Source: JABJAG01 sp038137215 (GTDB lineage: Bacteria; Pseudomonadota; Alphaproteobacteria; UBA6615). Taken from it: a stretch of DNA of 64,000 nt. Position 1 is the first letter of the stretch, and each line of letters starts with the position of its first letter. Shown piece after piece: positions 42,032 to 50,201 of the stretch. A model generated the notes under the pieces. It saw nothing but the letters and a program-made list of their open reading frames with translations, was not told the origin of the DNA and did not search any database. Location: contig JAYQBG010000017.1 in the NCBI GenBank assembly GCA_038137215.1, positions 1 to 64,000 on the forward strand, in the 5' to 3' direction. The position numbers and the translations under genes are program-made.

Positions 42032-42937
42032 TCAGGCACGTTTCGATTTGGGCTTTTTGTTCTGGAGTACCCGCCAGGCCGACAACAAGGCAAAGTCGCG
42101 CCCGCCCCACACACTCGCCGCGGCCTTGCGATAGGCCAGCCGCGTGGCGTTGATCGCCGGGGCATCGACGCCGAAATGCTTGGCGAGCGCACACATCAGG
42201 GTCGCGTCCTTGGCGGCACCGGCCACGTCGAAGGCGACATTCTTGTGCATTTTGCCGTTGATGGCATCGGTGATCCAGGGAATGCGGGCCGGACCGACCT
42301 TCGCGGCACCGCTGGAATCGGCCAGGATATCGGCCGCCAGCGCGCTCTTGATGCCGGCTTTCTCGGTCAGGGACATGGCCTCGCCCAGCGCCTCCCAGTA
42401 GGTCAGCAGGGGCAGGTTGATGGCGAGTTTCATGGCCGCGCCCGCACCGACATTGCCGACCCGGTCCACCCGGCGGCAGATCTGCTCGAGGACCGGTTTG
42501 GCACGTTTGTATGCGGCCGGCGTGCCACCGGCCATGCCGAGGAGGTTGCCCGAACGTGCGGGCGCCACCGATCCGCCGACCGGACATTCCAGAAAGGCGC
42601 CGCCCTTGGCCTTGATATTCTTTTCCAGGGCCTGAGTGGTTTCGGGCAGCAATGTACTCATTTCCACGACCAGCTTGCCCTTGAGGTTGGCCGAGAGGAT
42701 TCCGTCGCGGCCCTCATAGACGGCTTTGGCGGCCTTGTCGTCGATCACGATGTTGATGATCAGGTCGGCGCTCTCGACGAGTGCGGCGGGGCTGTCCTGC
42801 GCGGTCGCCCCCGCATCGGTGAGTTCCTTCGTCTTCTTTCGGGTCCGATTCCAGATATTGAGCCTGTGCTTCTGCTCCATGAGGTGGAGCCCCATCGCGG
42901 TGCCCATGCGTCCTGTGCCGCTTAATCCGATATCCAT
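42032..42937 (-). CDS. NAD(P)-dependent beta-hydroxyacid dehydrogenase (3-hydroxyisobutyrate dehydrogenase family)
   Basis: The 301-aa product has the Rossmann loop GLSGTGRMGTAMGLHL at the N-terminus, ECPVGGSVAPARSGNLLGMAGG near residue 118, and the catalytic lysine in VGAGAAMKLAINLPLL near residue 170. It is the family of 3-hydroxyisobutyrate, tartronate-semialdehyde and glyoxylate/succinic semialdehyde reductases. It lies upstream of pirin on the same strand, separated by the inverted repeat, so it may form its own unit. Confidence 0.9.
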   Translation of the reverse strand: MDIGLSGTGRMGTAMGLHLMEQKHRLNIWNRTRKKTKELTDAGATAQDSPAALVESADLIINIVIDDKAAKAVYEGRDGILSANLKGKLVVEMSTLLPETTQALEKNIKAKGGAFLECPVGGSVAPARSGNLLGMAGGTPAAYKRAKPVLEQICRRVDRVGNVGAGAAMKLAINLPLLTYWEALGEAMSLTEKAGIKSALAADILADSSGAAKVGPARIPWITDAINGKMHKNVAFDVAGAAKDATLMCALAKHFGVDAPAINATRLAYRKAAASVWGGRDFALLSAWRVLQNKKPKSKRA

Positions 42938-43114
42938 GATCGTTCCTCCGTCTTTGGCGCAACTGTCCTGTTTGGCGATATGCCTGTCACGCTACATGTT
43001 CAGACATTGAGAAGAAACATGGGGTGGGCTCAAAACACAGCCGCGAAGCATGCTAAAACTGGTCCCCGTTGGACCGACAGCCGGTCCGGATTTCATCGTT
43101 TGGGAACTTTTCGC

Positions 43115-44047
43115 ATGAGCAAACTTCGCGCTTCTTTCGTTTTCACGCCCTGGGAGGGCCGCAGGATCATCGGGAAAGCGGTGGCCGCGCTGCCCGTCGT
43201 GCAGAACGCCTACAAGAACACCGAAATGATCATTGCCCATGGTTCGACCAACGTCTTCGTGGCCGAGGAAATCATGGGGGAGGTTCCGAACAAGGAGTTC
43301 TATCTGTCCGGTCAGGTCATCAACAATGTGTTGTGCCAGACCCAGCCCGAGGAGAAGCCGCCGATCATCCGCCTCGTGAAGGGCCAGTTGCGTCCGCCGA
43401 CGGGCATGATGGACGAGATGCTGCGCAACTTCGACGACAAGTGTGTCTTCATCAAAGGGGGAAATGCGGTCGATCCCGACTTCAATGCCGGTGTTTTCTG
43501 TGCCCATCCGGGCTGCGGTACCATCGGCTTTGCGATGGGTATCATGATGGCCCGCGGTGCCAAGCTGATCATTCCGCTGGGGCTGGAAAAGCTGGTGCCT
43601 TCGGTGACGGAATCCGCCCGCCATATGGGGCAGGACACCTTCTACTATCACTCCGGCCAGCGGGTCGGAATGATGCCGGTCACCAATGCCATCGTGATCA
43701 CCGAAGTGCAGGCCTTCAAGATCCTGTTCGGCATCGACGACGTCACTCATGTGGGGGGCGGCGGCGCCATGGGGTCGGAGGGATCCGTGGTACTGGTGGC
43801 CGAAGCCGAGAAGGAGAAGATCGACGCGGCTGTAGAACTCTATGAATCGATCAAGGGCGAACCGCCGCTGCGCACGCTGAAGGCCTATTGCGAGGGCTGC
43901 ATCCCGACCACACCGGCCACCGATGCCAGCCCCGATGAACAATACGAGGCCCATCCGAAGAAGCATTGTCTGTATGAGGGGCTGAAGGAAAGTGAGTTGC
44001 CGGACTTTTTCGTGCCGCGCACCGAGCCGATCATCCAGAACCGCTAG
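43115..44047 (+). CDS. conserved-looking protein of unknown function (310 aa)
   Basis: The product starts MSKLRASFVFTPWEGRRIIG at ATG 43115. An upstream in-frame ATG at 42980 adds a tail without protein character. Features are IIAHGSTNVFVAEEIMG near residue 42, CAHPGCGTIGFAMGIMMARGAKLIIPLGLEKLVPS near residues 130-165, a Gly-rich THVGGGGAMGSEGSVVLVAEAE near residue 213, and a Cys-containing CEGCIPTTPATDAS near residue 265. The Gly-rich loops suggest nucleotide or cofactor binding. I recognise no family and assign no function. It converges with the MBL gene at 44054. Confidence 0.75.
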   Translation: MSKLRASFVFTPWEGRRIIGKAVAALPVVQNAYKNTEMIIAHGSTNVFVAEEIMGEVPNKEFYLSGQVINNVLCQTQPEEKPPIIRLVKGQLRPPTGMMDEMLRNFDDKCVFIKGGNAVDPDFNAGVFCAHPGCGTIGFAMGIMMARGAKLIIPLGLEKLVPSVTESARHMGQDTFYYHSGQRVGMMPVTNAIVITEVQAFKILFGIDDVTHVGGGGAMGSEGSVVLVAEAEKEKIDAAVELYESIKGEPPLRTLKAYCEGCIPTTPATDASPDEQYEAHPKKHCLYEGLKESELPDFFVPRTEPIIQNR

Positions 44048-44053
44048 CGCCGG

Positions 44054-44698
44054 CTAGGCGCCATCCCGCACGAAGGGATTGGTCTCGCGCTCGTGACCCA
44101 GCGTGGAGGCCGGACCGTGGCCCGGCACAAATGTGACGTCATGCCCGAGCGGCCAGAGCTGTTCGCGGATCGAGTTGAGCAGCGTTGCATGGTCGCCGCG
44201 CGGGAAATCGGTGCGGCCGATGGAGCCCTGGAAAATTACGTCCCCCACGAAGGCGATCTGGGAGACCGGTTCGAAGAAGATGATGTGTCCGGGTGTGTGG
44301 CCCGGGCAAAACCGCACCTCGAAGGTCAGGTCGCCGACCGTCACCGTATCGCCCTGCGCAAGCCAGCGTGTCGGCTTGAAGGGCTTGCCGCCCTCGACCC
44401 CAAACTGGGCGCCCTGTTCGTGAAGCTGTTCGATCAGAAAGCTGTCTTCCCGGTGCGGGCCTTCGATGGGGACGCCGAGCTTCTCCGACAAATCCGCCGC
44501 GCCGCCCGCATGGTCGATATGGCCATGGGTCAGCATGATCTTCTCGACCTCCACATCCTGTTCGGCGATGGCGGCCTCAATACGCTCGATTTCGCCGCCG
44601 GGATCGACCACGGCGGCCTTTTTGGTGTTCTCGCACCAGAGCACGGAGCAGTTCTGCTGGAAGGCGGTGACGGGGATGATGACGGCTTTCACGGGCAT
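44054..44698 (-). CDS. glyoxalase II-like metallo-beta-lactamase-fold hydrolase
   Basis: The 214-aa product has the metal motif LTHGHIDH (His58, His60, Asp62, His63), CPGHTPGHIIFFEP, GDVIFQGSIGRTDFPRGDH and FVPGHGPASTLGHERETNPF. This is the short YcbL/GloB-like type that lacks the C-terminal substrate domain of classical glyoxalase II. It probably hydrolyses S-lactoylglutathione or related thioesters. The start is preceded by AACAGGAAC. It is a single gene in this setting. Confidence 0.92.
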   Translation of the reverse strand: MPVKAVIIPVTAFQQNCSVLWCENTKKAAVVDPGGEIERIEAAIAEQDVEVEKIMLTHGHIDHAGGAADLSEKLGVPIEGPHREDSFLIEQLHEQGAQFGVEGGKPFKPTRWLAQGDTVTVGDLTFEVRFCPGHTPGHIIFFEPVSQIAFVGDVIFQGSIGRTDFPRGDHATLLNSIREQLWPLGHDVTFVPGHGPASTLGHERETNPFVRDGA

Positions 44699-44821
44699 GT
44701 TCCTGTTTGGGGGAAGGGTCGGCTGGCATTGACGCAGCGCAATGTTTCGCGCCTGCGCGGGTTTTAGGCCAGAAAAAATACAAACCCAACCGGCTGATCA
44801 TCGCTCAGAAGGAGTGTTCAC

Positions 44822-45154
44822 ATGAGCAAGCACCCGATCACGGACAAGGCCGAGATTGCGATCTCGCTGCCAAATCGCCTCTACCGCGGGACCTTCAACC
44901 GCGATTCGTCCTTCGAAGTACACGCGGATGACGATGAAGTCTTCCTGCGTTTGCTCTAAGAGGGCGAGGAAAGTCGGATCGCGAGTGTGCATCTTCACTA
45001 CTTCCTGCTTGCTGATATTCTCAAGGAAGCGGCGCAGGAAATGGCCGAAAATGATCCGATCGACGATGTGCACCGGGAGCCGCTGCTCGAGGCCGCCCGC
45101 GAACTGGTTGCCGTCTTGCGCCGGAAACGGAAGCGACAGGGAAAATCATCCTAG
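44822..45154 (+). pseudogene. small conserved-looking cytoplasmic protein interrupted by in-frame TAA
   Basis: From ATG 44822 (AAGGAG nine bases upstream) the frame runs 45 codons (SKHPITDKAEIAISLPNRLY and on to DDDEVFLRLL) to TAA at 44957-44959. It then stays open for 64 more codons with clear protein character (VHLHYFLLADILKEAAQEMA, then REPLLEAARELVAVLRRKRK) up to TAG at 45152. Both halves fit one 110-residue helical protein, so a single substitution of a Gln, Glu, Lys or Tyr codon explains the stop. No function is known to me. Confidence 0.65.
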
Positions 45155-45226
45155 ATCCCTGCAAGCCGGCCAATCCGTCGGCTTGATGCATGTCAATGTT
45201 GGTGACCCCGGCACCATCTAGCTTGA

Positions 45227-45244
45227 CCATACGAAACCGTATGG
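45227..45244 (+). promoter_or_regulatory. hairpin or operator upstream of the VOC gene
   Basis: CCATACG and CGTATGG are perfect inverted repeats around AAAC, ending 18 bases before the likely GTG start of the VOC protein. The symmetry without a T run fits a repressor or activator half-site pair rather than a terminator. Confidence 0.45.
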
Positions 45245-45262
45245 AAGCAGATGGAGGGAACT

Positions 45263-46066
45263 GTGGCGGTCACCAATCTTCAGCATGTGGGGCTTGAAGT
45301 CCCGAATATCGAAACCGGGCTCGATTTCTATGCCGATGCGGGTTTGCAGACATCCGCGCGCGACGGCATGGGCATTGTCGGGTGCCTCGGGCGTGAGCAG
45401 GATCAGCTGCGCCTGATCGGCGGCACGCGAAAGAGGCTTCACCATGTCTGCTTTGGGACCACCGAAGAAGGGCTCCAATCCGTCAAATCCAATATGGAAA
45501 ACGCGGGCGTTCAACTTCTCGACGCCCCGAATGAGAGTCCCGATGAGGGGCTCTGGGTGCGTGATCCGGATGGTGTTTACGTGAATGTCAAAATCGCCGA
45601 TGCCGCGCCATCCCTGGGTGGACCGGACGCGCTCGGCAATTCGGCCGAATGGCCGACCAACACACCCGGTCATTTCGAGCGTCGTGGCCCGCGCGCCGCA
45701 CCGCCGCGCGATGTTGCGATCAATCCCAAGCGTCTGAGGCATATTCTTCAGTTCACCTCCGATGTGGACTGCAAGATCGATTTCTATACGCGCCTGCTCG
45801 GCATGCGTGTTGCCGACCGGGTCGGTGACATGATTGCGTTCATGTATCTCCAGGGCGGTAGTGACCATCATGTGGTTGCGCTGGCCAAATCCGACGGCCC
45901 GGGCCTGCATCACGCCAGCTTCGAAATGGAGAATGCCGACCATATCAGTCTGAACGCACAGTGTATGGTCGATAAGGGGCATCGCAGCCACTGGGGGTTC
46001 GGGCGGCATGTCGTCGTCTTCTTTGCTGGTGACCATGAATGCACTGCGGCCTCAGGGTTTCCGTAA
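45263..46066 (+). pseudogene. extradiol-dioxygenase-like VOC protein, C-terminus replaced
   Basis: GTG 45263 (GGAGGG ribosome site; ATG 45251 is the alternative) opens a two-domain VOC protein of catechol-2,3-dioxygenase type (NLQHVGLEVPNIETGLDFYADAGL, WVRDPDGVYVNV, KRLRHILQFTSDVDCKIDFYTRLLG). The second domain reaches HASFEMENADHISL and GHRSHWGFGRHV. It then switches into the out-of-frame end of a ccoI gene and stops 19 codons later. The last 60 or so residues, including the final metal-ligand Glu and the terminal helix, are missing. The enzyme is therefore probably inactive. Confidence 0.75.
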
Positions 46067-46082
46067 AAAAGACGCCGAATGA
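46005..46082 (+). pseudogene. ccoI: last 25 codons of ccoI (cbb3 oxidase copper P-type ATPase)
   Basis: In the frame one base off the VOC gene, GMSSSSLLVTMNALR, then PQGFRKKDAE and TGA (46080-46082) match the final membrane helix and tail of CcoI/FixI copper ATPases. The stop overlaps the ccoS start as ATGA, the native ccoI-ccoS junction. All the rest of the roughly 750-codon gene is missing, and the sequence to the left belongs to the VOC gene. The join is within bases 46001-46010. Confidence 0.75.
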
Positions 46083-46231
46083 ACATTCTTCTAATCCTGA
46101 TCCCGGTGGCGCTGATTCTTGGCGGGGTCGGCCTTGCCGCGTTCATCTGGTCGATCCGAAGCGGGCAATATGACGATCTGGATGGCGCCGCGCGGCGCAT
46201 TCTGATCGATGACGATTCACCCGAAAACTAG
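46079..46231 (+). CDS. ccoS: cbb3-type cytochrome oxidase assembly protein CcoS
   Basis: The 50-aa product is a single membrane helix (ILLILIPVALILGGVGLAAF) followed by the signature WSIRSGQYDDLDGAARRIL, matching CcoS/FixS in length and sequence. CcoS is needed to put heme and copper into the cbb3 oxidase CcoN subunit. It starts inside the stop of the ccoI remnant. It is intact but stands alone here, without ccoNOPQ, ccoG, ccoH or a full ccoI, so its original operon has been cut. Confidence 0.92.
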   Translation: MNILLILIPVALILGGVGLAAFIWSIRSGQYDDLDGAARRILIDDDSPEN

Positions 46232-46325
46232 TTGTTTCCCGCTGCCGCGTGCTTTGATCCGATTCGGGGTCGACACCTAGGCTTTGCCCGCGCTGTCCAA
46301 GGCGCAGTTTTTGGGAGGAAGTCTC

Positions 46326-46580
46326 ATGGGAATTTTGTCCTGGATCGTTCTGGGTCTGATCGCCGGGTTTATCGCGAAGCTTATTTTGCCGGGAAAAGAT
46401 CCGGGCGGATTCATCGTCACCGGAATTATCGGTGTGATCGGCGGCGTGATTGGCGGTTTTCTTGGAAACCAGCTGGGTTTCGGCTCGGTAGACGGTTTGA
46501 ATTTCGTCAGCATCGTGCTCGCCGTGGTCGGGGCCATGATTCTGCTCGTGGTCTATCGGATGGTGAAAAAGAACGGCTGA
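46326..46580 (+). CDS. GlsB/YeaQ/YmgE-family membrane protein
   Basis: The 84-aa product has three glycine-rich membrane segments (GILSWIVLGLIAGFIAKLI, GFIVTGIIGVIGGVIGGFLG, SIVLAVVGAMILLVVYRMV), the typical transglycosylase-associated/GlsB pattern. Such proteins are induced by general or envelope stress. The start is ATG 46326, preceded by GGGAGGAAGTCTC. A terminator follows 18 bases past the stop, so it is monocistronic. Confidence 0.93.
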   Translation: MGILSWIVLGLIAGFIAKLILPGKDPGGFIVTGIIGVIGGVIGGFLGNQLGFGSVDGLNFVSIVLAVVGAMILLVVYRMVKKNG

Positions 46581-46597
46581 ACAACCCAACTGCGAAA

Positions 46598-46627
46598 GCC
46601 CGCTGCAGTCTCTGCGGCGGGTTTTTT
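46598..46627 (+). terminator. intrinsic terminator after the GlsB-family gene
   Basis: GCCCGCTGCAG and CTGCGGCGGGT pair with a small internal mismatch, followed by TTTTTTA. It lies directly behind the small stress gene and in front of the benzoate-CoA-ligase-like gene. Confidence 0.85.
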
Positions 46628-46679
46628 ATGCGCTGATCGGAGGGCGCTGCCCTGCTATAAGGCACCTGGGAGGAGTTGC

Positions 46680-48305
46680 GTGAACACTGAACAAGTCGCC
46701 CCCATACAGGATCCGGTTGGCCTCGACACGGCGGGGGCCGGGGAAATCGGGTTCTCCGTTCCCGAGCGCTACAATGCCAGCGCGGTTCTGTTCGACAACC
46801 TGGAGGCCGGACGCGGCGCACGCACGGCCGTGCTGTCCGGCGACGTTCGCCTGACCTATGCCGGGCTTTGTGCGCTGGCCTCCCAGGCCGGTCATGCACT
46901 GATCGCTGCCGGTGTTTCGCGATCGGATCGGGTGGTCATGCTGTTGGACGATACACCGGTGTATCCGGCGGCATTTTTCGGGGCAGTGCGCGCCGGGTTC
47001 GTGCCGGTGCTTCTCAACACGCTCTCGCCGGCGGACCTTGTGCGTTACTACATCGAGGACAGCTCCGCGGGCATCGTCATTGCGGAAGCCAATCTGTTGC
47101 CGGTGCTGGCCGAGGCCCTGGAGGAGGGGGCGAAGGTCAAACTGGTGGTGGTCGCCAACGGCGACGTCCCCGACAACTTCCCGGTGGACACGGCGTCATG
47201 GGAAGGCTTTATCGCAGCCCAGCCAGCGGAACTGGAGCCGGCCGATACCCATCGCGATGACATGGCGTTCTGGATGTACAGTTCGGGCAGCACCGGGCGC
47301 CCCAAGGGCATCGTGCATTTGCAACACGATATGCCCTACACCCATCTCAGCTACGGCGAATATGTCCTGTCGCTGACCGAAGAGGACATCGTTTACTCGG
47401 TGCCGAAAATTTTCTTCGCCTACGGGTTCGGGAATGCTCTGACGTTTCCGTTTTCGGTCGGCGCGGCGGTGATACTTCAGCCGGGCCGTCCCGAGCCGGC
47501 CCCGATCTATGATGTGATCGAACGCCACCGGCCGACGGTCTTTTTCGGATTGCCCACGCTGTACAATGCTCTGGTGGCCCATGAAGGCTCGGCGGCGCGC
47601 GATCTGTCCAGCCTGCGCTTGTGTCTTTCGGCTGCCGAGCCGCTGCCCGAGGAAACCTTCAACGAATGGGAGCGGCGCTACGGGCTTGCGATCCTGGAAG
47701 GTCTGGGATCGACCGAGGTGCTGCACATCTATGTGAGCAATTTCGCCGATGATCTTTGCAAGGGCGCCAGCGGTAAACGGGTGCCGGGCTATGAGGTCGA
47801 ATTGCGCGATATGGACGGTGAACCTGTCGCGCCGGGCGAAGCGGGCACCATGTGGGTGCGCGGTGATTCCCAGGCGCCGTTCTACTGGAACCAGCCCGAA
47901 AAGACCGCCGAGACCATGCGTGGTGACTGGATATACACGGGCGACCGGTTCACCTGTGATGAACAGGGTTTCTACCATTTCGATGGCCGCGCGGATGATC
48001 TCATCAAGGTCAGCGGGCAGTGGATTTATCCGCTTGAGATCGAGCGGTGCCTGAATGAACACCCGGATGTGCAGGAGAGTTGCGTGCTGGGGATCAGTCA
48101 GGCCGATGGCCTGATGACAACCAAGGCGTGGATCGTTCTGAAAGCGGGCCTGACAGGGTCCGACGAGGTTACGCGGAACCTGCGCGAACATGTTAAATCC
48201 GCCCTGCTGCCATACAAGTATCCGCGGCTTGTCGAATATCGAGACGATCTGCCAAAGACGGGTACCGGTAAGATCGACCGCCAGAAATTACGATCCGACG
48301 GTTAG
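46680..48305 (+). CDS. benzoate-CoA-ligase-type acyl-CoA synthetase
   Basis: The 541-aa ANL-superfamily enzyme has the ATP loop MYSSGSTGRPKGIVHLQHD near residue 200, the adenylate contacts FFGLPTLYNAL, LEGLGSTEVLHIYVSN and DWIYTGDRF, the hinge GRADDLIKVSGQWIYPLEIE, and the catalytic Lys in PKTGTGKIDRQKL at the C-terminus. The VPKIFFAYGFGNALTFPF segment is typical of benzoate- and 4-hydroxybenzoate-CoA ligases. It activates an aromatic acid with CoA. The start is GTG 46680 with GGGAGGAG six bases before it. An alpha/beta-hydrolase gene follows after 26 bases. Confidence 0.93.
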   Translation: MNTEQVAPIQDPVGLDTAGAGEIGFSVPERYNASAVLFDNLEAGRGARTAVLSGDVRLTYAGLCALASQAGHALIAAGVSRSDRVVMLLDDTPVYPAAFFGAVRAGFVPVLLNTLSPADLVRYYIEDSSAGIVIAEANLLPVLAEALEEGAKVKLVVVANGDVPDNFPVDTASWEGFIAAQPAELEPADTHRDDMAFWMYSSGSTGRPKGIVHLQHDMPYTHLSYGEYVLSLTEEDIVYSVPKIFFAYGFGNALTFPFSVGAAVILQPGRPEPAPIYDVIERHRPTVFFGLPTLYNALVAHEGSAARDLSSLRLCLSAAEPLPEETFNEWERRYGLAILEGLGSTEVLHIYVSNFADDLCKGASGKRVPGYEVELRDMDGEPVAPGEAGTMWVRGDSQAPFYWNQPEKTAETMRGDWIYTGDRFTCDEQGFYHFDGRADDLIKVSGQWIYPLEIERCLNEHPDVQESCVLGISQADGLMTTKAWIVLKAGLTGSDEVTRNLREHVKSALLPYKYPRLVEYRDDLPKTGTGKIDRQKLRSDG

Positions 48306-48331
48306 TCGCGACGCAAAGAAGGGGAGTGAGC

Positions 48332-49207
48332 ATGGAACAGAACGTCACATTTCAATCGGATGGCCTGACCTTGTCCGGTGTGGTGCACACACCGGCCGAT
48401 TTGGCACCGGGCAAAGAACGACCGGCGTTTCTGGTGCTGCACGGCTTCGGGACTGGCAAGGACGGATCCACGCCCGAGATTATCGCCAATATGCTGGCCG
48501 ACTGGGGCTATGTCGCCATGCGGTTCGACTTCCGCGGCTGCGGTGACAGCGAGGGTGAGCCCGCGCGTGTGCTCTGTGAGGACCAGGTTGAGGATGTCAA
48601 AAATGCGGTCACCTGGTTCGCCAAACAACCCTATGTCGATGGGGCGAAGATCGGTGTGATCGGTCACAGTTTCGGTGCGGCTGTTGCGGTTTATGCCGGT
48701 GGGGTCGATGAGCGTATCGCGGCCGTGGTCTCTTCCTGTGGCTGGGGCGATGGTGAGAGCAAGTTCCGCCTGCAGCACAAGTCGGACGCCGCGTGGGCGC
48801 GCTTTACCAAGATGTTGGAAGACGGCAAGGCCCATCGCGAGAAGACCGGGGAATCCCTGATGGTGGACCGGTGGGATATTGTGCCCATCCCCGAGCATCT
48901 GCGTGGGCATATGGGTAAGAACGTGCATCTGAAGTTTCCGGCCGAGGTGGCCCAGAGCATGTACGACTTCCGGGCCAATGATGTGGTGGGAAATATCGCT
49001 CCGCGGCCGTGCCTGCTGTTTCATGCCGCAGATGATTCAGTGACGCCGACGGACCAGTCGCTGCAGTTGTTTGCGCATGCCAAACAGCCCACGGACCTGA
49101 TGCTGCTCTCCGATGTGGATCACTTTCCGTTCTCGGTGGACAGCCATCGTGCTCGTGATGCGGTCAAGGGTTGGCTGGACCGCTATTTTCCGGCCCGTCC
49201 GGCCTAG
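48332..49207 (+). CDS. alpha/beta-hydrolase (dipeptidyl-peptidase/DLH-like)
   Basis: The 291-aa product has VLHGFGTGKDGSTPEI, MRFDFRGCGDSEG, the elbow VIGHSFGAAVAVY (Ser near residue 113), the Asp strand LLFHAADDSVTP and the His loop DVDHFPFS. The organisation is that of S9/DLH-type hydrolases, which act on esters or CoA esters. It starts at ATG 48332 (GGGGAG upstream) 26 bases behind the CoA-ligase gene, so it probably serves the same pathway, perhaps as a ring-cleavage or thioester hydrolase. It overlaps the end of the convergent EamA gene by four bases. Confidence 0.88.
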   Translation: MEQNVTFQSDGLTLSGVVHTPADLAPGKERPAFLVLHGFGTGKDGSTPEIIANMLADWGYVAMRFDFRGCGDSEGEPARVLCEDQVEDVKNAVTWFAKQPYVDGAKIGVIGHSFGAAVAVYAGGVDERIAAVVSSCGWGDGESKFRLQHKSDAAWARFTKMLEDGKAHREKTGESLMVDRWDIVPIPEHLRGHMGKNVHLKFPAEVAQSMYDFRANDVVGNIAPRPCLLFHAADDSVTPTDQSLQLFAHAKQPTDLMLLSDVDHFPFSVDSHRARDAVKGWLDRYFPARPA

Positions 49208-50085
49208 CTGTCGCGGCGTTTCAGGCTGGCGCGGGCGGCGAAGAAGAGGGCGCCCACGACGGTCACAATTCCGAGAATCTGCCAGGGCGAGAGCACCTGA
49301 TCGAGCAGCACAAAGGCTGCGCCTATGGCGATCAGGGGCTCGATGTTGGAATACAGGGTCGTTTTGCCGGGGCCGATCATGGAAATCGCCACAAAGAAGC
49401 CGATCATCGCGGCGGCATAGACGAGATTGGTGCCGATCAGACCCCACCACCCCGTTGGTGTGGTGGGCAGCCGGAACTCGCCGAACAGCAGGGTGATCAG
49501 AACGAAGGTCACGGCGGCGGTCGCCGCCATGTAGAACGTGGCCTGTCGCGGGTCGCCGGCACGGATCACCCGGCTGCTGACAGCCGAAACGATAGCCAGT
49601 CCCAGCGCCGACATGGCCGCCAGCGCGACCCCGGTAAGGTTGAGCCCTTTCCCGCTGACACCCAGCGCCAGGGCCAGACCCGCAAAGGCCACAAATGCCG
49701 CGATGACGTTGATCCGATGTAGTTTTTCCCATCCCATTGCCGCGACAATGAAGGTGGTGAAAATCGGAAAGAGATAGAAAACCAGCACCGCCAGAGGGAC
49801 GGGCAGTACCTCGATCGCCGACAGCAGGCCCCACGTGTAGCCGACGGTAATCAGGCCCAGCACTGCCGCGATCAGACCGTCGCGTTTTGGCATCAACAGG
49901 GGCTGACCCGTCGCGAGCAGGATGACGGCAATGATCAGCGCCGGCAGAAAGAACCGGGATGTCGAGACGGTCAGGGCATCGGTGCCCCCGGTATAGGCAA
50001 CGCCGGCGAGCGTGTTCGCCATCGCAAACCCGACCCCGATGGCCAATACCAGCGCAATACCTATGATCTCCTTGCGCGAGTCCAT
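49204..50085 (-). CDS. EamA/DMT-family transporter (complete)
   Basis: The 293-aa product has ten hydrophobic segments in two EamA repeats (GFAMANTLAGVAYTGGTDALTVSTSRFFLPAL near residue 20, VGYTWGLLSAIEVLPVPLAVLVFYLFPIFTTF near residue 85, GTNLVYAAAMIGFFVAISMIGPGKTTLYSNIEPLIAI near residue 225). It is a probable metabolite exporter. The start is ATG 50085, with GGCAGGA just in front. A longer frame to 50259 would run into the divergent aminotransferase leader and was rejected. Unlike the EamA gene at 6390, it is intact. Confidence 0.92.
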   Translation of the reverse strand: MDSRKEIIGIALVLAIGVGFAMANTLAGVAYTGGTDALTVSTSRFFLPALIIAVILLATGQPLLMPKRDGLIAAVLGLITVGYTWGLLSAIEVLPVPLAVLVFYLFPIFTTFIVAAMGWEKLHRINVIAAFVAFAGLALALGVSGKGLNLTGVALAAMSALGLAIVSAVSSRVIRAGDPRQATFYMAATAAVTFVLITLLFGEFRLPTTPTGWWGLIGTNLVYAAAMIGFFVAISMIGPGKTTLYSNIEPLIAIGAAFVLLDQVLSPWQILGIVTVVGALFFAARASLKRRDS

Positions 50086-50201
50086 TCCTGCCCCCGATTG
50101 TAAATGCGATATCTTAGAGCATCGTCGGCCGTGGTTCTCCAGTACCAAATGTGGTTCCGTGTGGTGCGGCAAAGGCGCGGATGAATAAAAGGCAGGTTGT
50201 G

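Noticed and set aside
41946..42587. 213-codon minus-strand frame overlapping the hydroxyacid dehydrogenase gene
   Set aside because: It is the +1 frame of a well-supported gene and has Arg-rich, domain-less sequence.
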